From a virus, in IMG/VR virus record IMGVR_UViG_3300020437_000014, positions 1 through 43,949 of that record: a DNA stretch of 43,949 bases. One strand, written 5' to 3'. Made by a program: the position numbers and the translations under genes. Below the pieces are notes generated by a model. The model saw only the letters and a list, made by a program, of their open reading frames with translations. It did no database searches and had not been told where the DNA came from. Positions 8,945-18,000 of this stretch are shown here, piece by piece. Within the stretch, counting starts at the first letter, position 1. Each line of letters opens with the position of its first letter.

Positions 8945-9283
8945 TTACTCTCCTGCTGAAGGAAGCGATGCCAATGTAGATAAATCTATTTCGCTGCCGC
9001 CAGCGGAAAGAGATGGACTTGCTTCGACCCAATACTTTGCATTGGTGTCTGGATCAACATAAAGAACATATAATGTTGCATCATCTGCAGAACTATTCCA
9101 CCAAAGAGCACCTTCTTGCACTGTTGCTGGTGCTGGTGGAGTTGTTCCTACAGTAATTGATGCATCACCACCACCAGTACCACCAGTTACTTTCCACGCA
9201 CCATTGATATAAGTATATGTTACGCCGGTTGTAGTATTAGTCCAGGGTGATTGACTTGGATCTGGGAAATTAATGACGGCCAT
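8945..9283 (-). CDS. Adaptor-like structural protein with INFPDPSQSPW and EGALWWNSS modules
   Basis: A 112-residue protein starting at the ATG at 9281-9283, chosen because AAGGAGGT lies at proper spacing upstream; a TTG two codons earlier is too close to that site. The N-terminus (MAVINFPDPSQSPWTNTTTG, then TYTYINGAWKV) is shared with the fibre at 9715-11769. The second half (EGALWWNSSADDATLYVLY, then DPDTNAKYWVEASPS) is shared with 19338-19709 and with the C-terminus of 20449-21960. It thus fuses two widely reused modules. It directly precedes the giant adhesin gene, just as 19338-19709 precedes the other one. It may be an adaptor that docks the adhesin on the virion; this is inferred from position and module sharing. 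Confidence 0.82.
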   Translation of the reverse strand: MAVINFPDPSQSPWTNTTTGVTYTYINGAWKVTGGTGGGDASITVGTTPPAPATVQEGALWWNSSADDATLYVLYVDPDTNAKYWVEASPSLSAGGSEIDLSTLASLPSAGE

Positions 9284-9326
9284 TTTCAATTACCTCCTTT
9301 GTATTGTGATTGAGCATTATATGACC
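9281..9326 (-). repeat. Duplicated 5' leader, copy 1 (partner 11767-11812)
   Basis: The 46 bp ending in the ATG, including the strong AAGGAGGT ribosome binding site, match 11767-11812 with a single mismatch, although the genes they lead are different overall. Farther upstream both have a TCTAAATA octamer. A duplicated translation-initiation leader is seen directly; its age and purpose are inferred. Confidence 0.88.
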
Positions 9327-9353
9327 CGTTGTTGTAATTGGACATTCTGTTAG

Positions 9354-9361
9354 TATTTAGA
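9354..9361 (-). promoter_or_regulatory. Late-promoter-like octamer TCTAAATA
   Basis: TCTAAATA on the minus strand, about 71 nt upstream of the ATG at 9283, in a gap of about 118 bp. The same octamer, within TCTAAATACTAA, precedes the duplicated leader at 11853. Confidence 0.5.
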
Positions 9362-9401
9362 AATTGACTATAGTATAGAGAAGTAATTGAGTCAAATTAA
9401 A

Positions 9402-9683
9402 TCATGCACTTGGCTCTGTTGGCCAAGTTACATCATGCGGGAATCCACCCTGAGAAGGCAGATCTCTAAGTTGCTGTCTATAGGTCGCCCAGGCAGCAGT
9501 ATTCCAAGGAGCATCTGCCACCATACGATGGTCGGTGGCAGCTAACTTGGAGTTTCTTTCAGATCTTACATCACTACCAACTTTGATTGTGTAAGCAGCA
9601 TCTACAGTCAGAGAGTTATCCTCTACTCGTAGATCGTAAGATTCGAACAGTTTTTTAGCAGATAGATAGGTTGCGTAGTCCAT
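9402..9683 (-). CDS. Tail-fibre-assembly-chaperone-like protein
   Basis: A 93-residue protein. The C-terminal half shows the pattern RSERNSKLAATDHRMVAD, then W..YRQQLRDLPSQGGFP and V.WP..PS, typical of small phage tail-fibre assembly chaperones (Phage_tail_APC/DUF4376-like). The N-terminal half (about 1-45) is predicted to be short helices or strands without a known motif. It lies 31 nt downstream of the propeller-like fibre gene 9715-11769 and is a paralogue of 738-953. The product probably helps that fibre fold or trimerise; it would be expected to be absent from, or minor in, the finished virion. Chaperone function is from family resemblance and order. Confidence 0.78.
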   Translation of the reverse strand: MDYATYLSAKKLFESYDLRVEDNSLTVDAAYTIKVGSDVRSERNSKLAATDHRMVADAPWNTAAWATYRQQLRDLPSQGGFPHDVTWPTEPSA

Positions 9684-9714
9684 TGGTTTAAAGTTGTAGA
9701 TTTACTTTTTAATA

Positions 9715-11769
9715 TCAAGCAGGAGTAATAACGTTAGATGGTCCAAATTCGCTGCTGCCAATAGAGTTGGTGGCTTGTGCAGAGACCTTAAAGGTTGTTC
9801 CAGCAGGAAGTTCAACATCAGGTGCATTGCCTGATGGGAAAGTAGCTGGGAAGGTAAGGGTTTTACTGGTATTAGGACCAATGCTTACGTAACCAGGGTC
9901 AGAACTAACAGTGCTCGTAACTGATCCGGTCGCATCAATAACAAGATAACGACTGGAAACTGAAGTACCAGTTGGATGAACAGCTTCTATTACGTCACCA
10001 GCTTGATAAACGTAGTCAGATTTAACCGCAATGCTTGTGCCTGAGATAGAAGTGATTACTCCTCGCTCAGATGAAATTGATGAACCCGCAGGTCGAATCG
10101 AATCTCCTACATTGAAATCAGCATAGTCGCCACCAGTGCCAGACAAAGTGACAGTTTGTTCATTGTAAGGGTAGGAATATTCATGGAATCTGTTACTATC
10201 ATAACCCCACCATATCAATTTGTTACCAGCAACGAACACCATCTGCGGTCTCTGATTATCAGTGTATGAAGTATCATGTGCTAAAACCCATGTAGCACCG
10301 TTGTTGTTGGTGGTGTGTACTTGCAATCTTCTGCCACTATATCTGTAACCATAGGCTTCAATCTTCCCTGATTCGGGGTTATATTCGAGACCGATATTAT
10401 AGTAATCTGAATCGGTACTAATAGCACCCCCAGAATACCAATTGTAGCCATCTGATGATTTATATAAATTACCATCAACGTTAATCCAGTAAATACCATT
10501 CAAATATTTAATATACTCGGCGTTGCTATTGTTATTATCTAACGCACTAGAGCCACCAAGTTCTTGAATACCAGAATCACTGTTTCTAGCAAATACATTC
10601 GTGCGAACTGTGCCAGAATTGTTGTTGCGGCGAGTTACAACTATTCTATCAGGACCAACGGCATACATTCCACTAGATTGAGATGTATTACTGGTCTCCC
10701 ACCTCTCACCCAGACTCGTCGATCCCATACTAGTGCCTTTACAGTACTGTAGCGAAGTGCCACTCATACGGAAAGTCCACCAGACTTGATGTTCAGAATC
10801 CCAAAAAGGTACTGACATTTCATGCCCTCCATTATTAAACGCTTGCCAAGGGCCACTACCGTCAGCCGGTCTTCTCCAAGAAGGCATTACAGTAGAACAA
10901 TCGCGTCTGAATCTATGAGCAAAGATATAATTCTCGTCGGGACTTTCAAAGTAAGTAGCTGCGTCGATATAACCCGAACTGTAGCTGTTGGTATGATCTG
11001 AAGTACCCCAGGCATAGCTCTGGGACGGCGTACCGGGGTCAGCGTTTATCCAAAACTGATATTGGTTGGAACTAAATCCTCTTATGAAGTACCAAACACC
11101 ATTTCCCGTTGGATCGGTTCCATAAACTTTTGCAGAACCATAATTAGTATAGCTTACGGAGTTGTATGACTTATTATCATTTGGGAATGTAGTAATTGCA
11201 TTGGAAGCAATTGACTCAGTACTTGGATAAACTGAAAATTCAGCAGTTACCTCACCTTTAAGTCCTTTTTGACTGAATGGTTCACCTTCACGCAGCATTG
11301 TAATATCAACATCAAATGTCTGACTGGTAAAACGATCTCCAGTAGTATCATTCTCTGTCAAGGTTACATTACTGATGACGGGAGAAAGCTCACTAGGAGT
11401 TGAAGATCCAACTTCTACCCACTCTGTACCATTCCAGCTTTTAAGGACTGGATCATCGCCAGAAGTATCAGTCCAGAAATCACATATACCAGGATTTGAT
11501 GGTGCCGATGCTCCCATTACAGCAGAAGGAACAGTATTTCCTTTCTTCTGAACATCACCATCGACATTCAGTCCGCCACCACCAGAGATGACTTGTTGTG
11601 TTCCACCGTCATTTTTCTTTAAATATGCTAAATCTGCATCAGCTTGTTTAAGGAATGTTTCCTCAGAACTTAATGCCTTCCATACACCATTTGAGTAGGT
11701 ATAAGTAATACCTGTAGATTCATTGGTCCATGGTGATTGACTAGGATCGGGAAAATTAATAGCGGACAT
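9715..11769 (-). CDS. Tail fibre with Asp-box (BNR) propeller and FN3-like C-terminus
   Basis: A 684-residue protein starting at the ATG at 11767-11769, preceded by AAGGAGGT; a TTG two codons upstream lies too near the site. N-terminus: MSAINFPDPSQSPWTNESTG and TYTYSNGVWKAL (virion-attachment module shared with 8945-9283), then a GDFWTDTS-like module (ICDFWTDTSGDDPV...WNGTEWVEV) at about 115-135. The central region is rich in Trp, Tyr, Asn and Ser. It contains two BNR/Asp-box motifs, SSDGYNW and TTNNNGATW (compare S-x-D-x-G-x-T-W), supporting a beta-propeller of the sialidase or photosystem-assembly-factor kind. The last ~90 residues end VSAQATNSIGSSEFGPSN, an FN3-like strand pair. No sialidase catalytic set was identified, so sugar or surface binding is likelier than hydrolysis. 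The following gene is its presumed chaperone. Confidence 0.83.
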   Translation of the reverse strand: MSAINFPDPSQSPWTNESTGITYTYSNGVWKALSSEETFLKQADADLAYLKKNDGGTQQVISGGGGLNVDGDVQKKGNTVPSAVMGASAPSNPGICDFWTDTSGDDPVLKSWNGTEWVEVGSSTPSELSPVISNVTLTENDTTGDRFTSQTFDVDITMLREGEPFSQKGLKGEVTAEFSVYPSTESIASNAITTFPNDNKSYNSVSYTNYGSAKVYGTDPTGNGVWYFIRGFSSNQYQFWINADPGTPSQSYAWGTSDHTNSYSSGYIDAATYFESPDENYIFAHRFRRDCSTVMPSWRRPADGSGPWQAFNNGGHEMSVPFWDSEHQVWWTFRMSGTSLQYCKGTSMGSTSLGERWETSNTSQSSGMYAVGPDRIVVTRRNNNSGTVRTNVFARNSDSGIQELGGSSALDNNNSNAEYIKYLNGIYWINVDGNLYKSSDGYNWYSGGAISTDSDYYNIGLEYNPESGKIEAYGYRYSGRRLQVHTTNNNGATWVLAHDTSYTDNQRPQMVFVAGNKLIWWGYDSNRFHEYSYPYNEQTVTLSGTGGDYADFNVGDSIRPAGSSISSERGVITSISGTSIAVKSDYVYQAGDVIEAVHPTGTSVSSRYLVIDATGSVTSTVSSDPGYVSIGPNTSKTLTFPATFPSGNAPDVELPAGTTFKVSAQATNSIGSSEFGPSNVITPA

Positions 11770-11812
11770 TTTCAATTACCTCCTTTGTATTGTGACTGAG
11801 CATTATATGACC
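11767..11812 (-). repeat. Duplicated 5' leader, copy 2 (partner 9281-9326)
   Basis: 45 of 46 positions agree with 9281-9326, covering the start codon, the AAGGAGGT site and sequence upstream of it. The coding sequence just inside the gene is also highly similar (INFPDPSQSPW), so the duplicated block spans the gene start. Confidence 0.88.
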
Positions 11813-11852
11813 GATCATTGTGTGCGAAATTTTGTTTGAACATTTCTTTTAG

Positions 11853-11860
11853 TATTTAGA
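11853..11860 (-). promoter_or_regulatory. Late-promoter-like octamer TCTAAATA
   Basis: TCTAAATA followed by CTAA on the minus strand, about 84 nt upstream of the ATG at 11769, in a 118-bp gap. It is equivalent to the site at 9354. Confidence 0.5.
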
Positions 11861-11887
11861 AATTGGGTAAAGTTGGTAATTAATATA

Positions 11888-12073
11888 TCAGATGCTCTGG
11901 ATTGGAGCATATTTTCCATCAGGCATCAGTGCAAATGCAACTGGTGTAAACTCTGGTTGGGAAGTAAGTTCATAAGTCCCAAGTCCGGGTACGGGTGTTG
12001 GAGACCCATACTTGCGAATTAATTCTTCTGTTGTGATGATTCTATTTTCTGGTTGATGGTAGTACTTCATCAT
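11888..12073 (-). CDS. Small IITTEEL-motif protein, paralogue of 2829-3089
   Basis: A 61-residue protein (MMKYYHQPENRIITTEELIR, then KYGSPTPVPGLGTYEL and a proline-rich end). It is the shorter paralogue of the 86-residue product at 2829-3089 and lacks that protein's C-terminal helical tail. It starts with two adjacent ATG codons that overlap the stop of the giant adhesin gene by 4 nt, implying coupled translation. Function is unknown. Occurrence behind both giant adhesins suggests it acts with them. Confidence 0.78.
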   Translation of the reverse strand: MMKYYHQPENRIITTEELIRKYGSPTPVPGLGTYELTSQPEFTPVAFALMPDGKYAPIQSI

Positions 12074-15000
12074 TCGTCTCCGGTTTTAAAGGTGTTGTAT
12101 ACAGATTCGACAGAATCTGCATTGGTGGAATTGTACTGAACTTTAATTCTGTAGTAGGTATTTGGTTGAAGTGTGGGTTTGTTCTCTGTCCAAGGTGTAG
12201 CACCTGTTTGTGTGTTCAGAACTCCAAAGTCACTATAAGTATCAACCAATGTCCAAGGACCTGTTGCAGATGCTCCAGATTCCAATGTCCAGGTACGACT
12301 TGCGAGAGTCGCATCCACACCACTGAATACAGGAGTGCCTTGATTCTGAGATGTGAAAGTAATTTCACTTGGTCCTGGAGGTGCAGCATTAATTTGTGAA
12401 CCCTCGATGGAGAGTCCTGTACGCCAAGGACCTGTTGCACCGTTCAGATACATTGTCGTACCATTAATTTCAAGGATATCTGTTGCAATCGCCGCAAGTG
12501 GATCAAGTGCAACCTGTGTTTCACCAGATGTATCAACTTCAGGTGTTGTGTTTTCTGGATGTTCAGCGAAGGCCATGTAGATCATATTCGCATTAGTAGC
12601 ATTGAAGAATTGATTATACCTAATTTTAAATCCGTTATTGAGAAACTCTACTGGTCTATCATCTGGTTGTTCTGCATAGTTACCATTAGGGAATAATGGT
12701 TTTGTATTTGAACGTTCATTGTCATAAATGTACCAGTCATCGCCACCAGTGTTCTTAATCATTAAAAATGCTGGCTTAAAGCCGGTATATACGAACGGGC
12801 CATCAGTAGAACCGTTGCCGGTGTAGCTGCCCATGGCTGAGTAGCCTTCCACTGGGGCGAAACAGTAAGCGACTCCATTATGAGGGCTACCGCCGTTATT
12901 AGAACGGTATGTAAAGACAGAGGATGTTGGATCACCTACGAATATATTACCAGTAGCTCTTGTCCCTGATGCTGCGGTCTGATTTAAATATAAGTTATGT
13001 CCAGAAGTTAAATCGGAATGATAAACAGCCCACTGAGAAGTTAAAGTTGAATCGCGTGCAATAATAAATTTAGGAGTATCATTCAATCCGTGAGCCAAAG
13101 TATAATCAGTGTAGAAAGTGTAGTCTGTAAAAGTTACTATTGAGAACCCAGCCTCCGGATTGGCTCGGACTTGTGATCCGAGTGATGGGACGTTTGGCAT
13201 AGAAATAGTAGGATCAATTAAGGCTTTGCCGTCTACAAAAATACGAATTAGGTATGTACCTGCTGTGTTGACTTTAATGCTTGCTATATCACCAGTAAAA
13301 GGTATTGAATGATAATGATAGCCAGACCCGGTTGAAGTACTTGTTATTTCATCGCTTAGTCCCTCATTGATCGTAAAACTCGTAGCTGTGTGCATGTAGA
13401 ACTTAACTTCAGAGTTACAAGCAATAGGATTAGTTAATGTCCACTTACCCGTACCATCAAGCAAGTACATTGAACCATAATCGTTGTAAAGTTCACCGTC
13501 ATTAAAAACACCAACCCAGTTGTATATATTGCCACCTTGACTGAAATTACCAGTAAAGGTTCCATAAGTACTCCAAGTCTGGCTTTGATCATAAGCAGAG
13601 CTGTTCAGACCACCAACAGCAATTGTTTCTGTGGTGTCACCTGCATCCCAGGCCCAGGCAACATAACTATGAGATGCTTGGTTGACAGATGTATGTGAAC
13701 CAAGTGTAAATCCGTCACTGTTAAATGAAGAAAGAGAAGTTGGTTGGTCTGATTCACTTTGAGTAAGGTTACTAAAAAGTCGTTTGCCAGGACCCCTTAC
13801 TGTGTCAATCAAAACATGGTCATTTGCCGGACTGCTTGTCTTGATCCATACGAGATCGGGTGAAAAGGCCATGCCATCGATATTTTGTGGTCCACCAGTT
13901 CCTGAATAAGTCACAGTATCAAAGTACTTCGAGCCGTCTTTGATTGTTGGTTCAGTCATGTTAGCCGTGGTGAGAGCCTTGTAACCACTTGGTGCATCAT
14001 AGACAAAAGGACGTTGGCCGAAGTTTAAATTTCCGCTGAAAGATCCACTACCAACGGCCGGGAAGTAGTCCCTTCCATCATTAAATCCAGTAAAAGCAAC
14101 ACCCTGAGATACACCATTTTTATAATAAGAAAGTTCTCCAGTATCACTATCAAAAGCAACACCAATAACATCGCCGCTGGTATATCCCGATCCATAAGGT
14201 ATAATAGTACCATTAGAATTATAATTTGTATATATTCCGCCAGAAGTGTTATTCATGTTGGAATAATATGTCCACGAGTTAGTATCATATCCAAGATACT
14301 GATTACTAGGTACCCCATTAAGGGCAATACCAATGCCAGCATTACTGCCAACCATTTCAACTTCAAAATACCATTTTCCAGTCTTACCAAAAGGCATAGT
14401 AGCAATCATTACTCCAGTCTGATGACTATAAGTCAAATTACCATTTGATAATACTGGACTGTTCTGTCCACCGAATAATGGGTTCAAAGTTGCATAGTTA
14501 GAAGTGGGAGTGTCTGCAAGAGAGTCAATATCTCCACCATCTGCAGGACCAGCAACCATGTAGTAAATGCGTTGATCGGCTCCTGAATTACTGGGGAAAA
14601 GTCTTCCATAACCATCGTAACCACTAGGGAATGTAAATACTGCTGTTCCTGTAGAGTTTGCAGGTATTGTCCATTGGTTTCCAGATACAGTTCCTACTGA
14701 CTGGCCACCAAAAGTACCACTGTTGCTAACTGTTCCGCTTACCCAAGGCTGGACTAAGAAATACCTATCAGATGAGCTGCTGTTTTCAATTTTGAACAAA
14801 AGGGATGTGCCACTGTAGTTAAAACCTACAAAATCAGAATTAGCAACACCATAGGTTGAAGGATCGCCGTCAAAGACTTTTTCTGCCTGTGAAGCGATAA
14901 TACCACTACCATATGTTGAATTATAAGTAGCGGTAGATGTGGTTGCAGTGAGGTTATTAACGGTCCAGTTGTTTCCGGTAATAGTTCCATTTGCAGTTCC

Positions 15001-18000
15001 TGTAATACTTACAGTTACATTTCCACCACCAGATCCTGCAATCTGCACCCATCGACTAAAACTATGGCTGGGAGTTCCGGTATTGGTAATTCTGACTGTT
15101 GTCAGATTGTTTTCAAGGAAGTTGTAACCACTATTTGTATCACTTGTTGAGAGATAGATGTCATTTGCACCTCCAGTCTTAGTGATTGTAATGTCATAAG
15201 CACCCAAAGCAGCAGTATCAATATTCAGAGTATTAGTATTAGCATTTGTACTGTGTGTATCACCGCTTGAAACCGTACCACTGCTAAATCCGCTAGCCCA
15301 AGGACCAGAATTGCCAGTAGTTACTGTCCCGTTCGCATCGTATCCTAATGTGGATGTGCTGCTTGAATCACTGAAGTCTAAGTGGAAGCCATTTGTGCCA
15401 TAAGCAGTAGCTCCATCAACTAATACAACACCATCAATTTCAATGGCAGCAATATTGCTTGAAGAACCTGCATTTGTTGGGCCAATAGACAGCGATGTTA
15501 GTGTACCTGTAAAACTGACATTATTCCATCCAGCAGAAACGGAGGCATTGGTTTGACTTCCGTTGACGGAAATTTTTTGTCCTCGGTCTACACCAATATA
15601 CACACGTACACCAGTGTTTACTGTAATTGGTGATGGCGGAGTAAAAACAGCAGTTGCAGTGGTAGATCCGTCTCCAGAACCCAATGATGTAAATGTAGAA
15701 AGGTCACCGTCAAACGCATTTGTCATGTCCGTGGAACCAGTTGTTCCAGTCACTGCGTTGTAGCTAGAACTTGACCAGGTCGTACCATTGTTAAGGCTAG
15801 GAATAGATGCTGCCTTAGCTTGCCAGACATTATTGTTGTCAACCTTACCAAATGCAGTCGGTGCAAGAGCTTGGCCGTCAATAAAATATACGTCAGCTAA
15901 ATATGCATCTAAGGTGTAATTTGTAACGGAATCAGTTTGCCTTCCAATATAGTGAGTGCGGGATCCTTGATTCCATTGACCATCTTGGTTTTGGGCTGGA
16001 AATCCTCCGTTTACTGTCCTTTGTTCGCCATTGACATACACTTTCACCCTATCGACATCGTTAGCCTGGGTCGTGTCGTAAGCAATTACGATATGAACCC
16101 AATCTGCGTAATCACCGAACGAAGCGTCGACGTTTAAATTAGCTCCATTACTTAATTGATAGTCTTCAATGTATAACTTGTTATCGTAAAAATATACATA
16201 AAGTCCATTCGTATTGCTTTCTAGATTGGCAAACAAGTTATGATAACCTGTGGCACTAATTTTTACCCAAGATGACCAAGTCCAGGTCTTACGGTTTCCT
16301 GCAGACGAGAATTCTTTTGAAAGAGACGCCACATCAGCTGAGTTAAATCTCAGAGACTTCGAGATTTCATAGGTACCACCCGTGCCATCAGCGCCATACC
16401 AACTTCCACCATCAACAGTGATACTAGGAGCAGCTTCATCAACTGAAACGACTTGAACTCCAGTCTGAACTTCATCACCAGGTTGGAAGTATGCAAGATT
16501 GGTGTCACTTGCAAGAGTAAGTGTGTTGCCACTAACGTTCGCAATGGTGTCGCTAACGGGAGTTACAACATCACCGTTTGCATCCGTCATCTCAATAGGT
16601 CCAACCATATTAGCCAGTTGAGTGTCATCAGTGAAGGTCAGACTCTTTTCATAGGGGATAGAAGATGACAGACTACTGTCGCCAAAATCACGAATGCCTG
16701 GTTCAATCAGACGTTTACCGTCAACTTCTACACCATAAAGGTACAAGCCAGACGAATTATTGGTACCATCAGAATTTCCAATAGTAATACTACTTACATC
16801 TCCTGTAAATGAGTAGAAATTTTCAACAGAGTTGTAATTGGCGCTATTAAATGGAGCATTGGCTTCATCATTAACTCTCCAAATAACATTACTATTTGTC
16901 ATTCCACCATACACTTTGACTCCACTAGTTGCAGGCAGTGGGGGATCAAATGTAAGGGTTACTACGACAGGGCTAGCATTAATGTTGGCATGTGCATAGT
17001 TGCTGAGATTGCCGTTAAATAAGTTACTTAGATCTGTCCAATTTCCACTATTCCCCGTGGTGACAGCATTGTTACTCCAAACTTGACTATCTTCGATTGC
17101 ATCAACCAAGAGTTTACCATCTGCTTTAACAGCACCGATACTTGGAGCATGTTGACTACCTGTTCCATTTGATACTCTAATTCTGGTTAGTGGAGAAACC
17201 AATTGACTGGTAAAGTCGAAGAAGGGAATTGTTCCGGCAGAAATTTCAGCGTCAGTGCTGTTATGTCCGGTCCAATTACTAGAATCTATTCTTAATGTTC
17301 CTCCAGCATGAATAAACTCAAAGAACCAGGGTCCTATTACTCCACTAGTATTTGCGGCTTGGTTTGCAACCATAATTTCAATCTTATCAGTCCACTCAAT
17401 GTTTCCATTCCACTGAATAACATTGGGATTACCCGCAAAAGCACCAGGTCCAATATTTGTGAAGTCTCCATTGAATGCACTTACTCTTCTACCATCTAAG
17501 TATAAAGAACCAGTCTCTGCAGACCAATTACTCCAAACCTGACTTTGGTTTGTAGTATCCCAAGTACCACCACTAACAGTAATAGTCGGAGGTGTTGCAT
17601 CAGCTTCAATGGCTATGATTTGCGTGCCAAGTGCTGAGTAACCAGTTGGTGGAGTATGTACAAAGTCAGTTGCACCAAAGTTAGCAGTGAGTTTTGTTGT
17701 TGTTGTGCCTTGATAATGTTGATTAGCACCAAAACCAGTGACAAAATATTCACCAGTTAATCCATGAGTATAAGCGCCTTGTAAGGCACCATTTTTATAA
17801 AATTTGACATTAGTACTATCTATGGCTATGCCAAGGACATCGCCCGCAGTGTAAGATGCAACACTACCAAGGGTTTGGTTGCCGGGATATTTAATGATTG
17901 CACCGTTTTCTCTATAAGTAACATATGATCCTAATCCCGAAATGATCGATGTGCTTGCATCACCAACAGCAAAACCCATCAGTGAGTTACCAGAAACAGA

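Noticed and set aside
8823-9032. A 69-codon minus-strand frame bridging 8945-9283 and 3089-8938
   Set aside because: It overlaps both genes out of frame, is Arg/Ser-rich without similarity to its neighbours, and has no need of its own start site.
9715-11769. Active sialidase suggested by Asp-box motifs
   Set aside because: The Arg triad and FRIP-like motif of sialidases were not identified; Asp-boxes alone support only a propeller fold.
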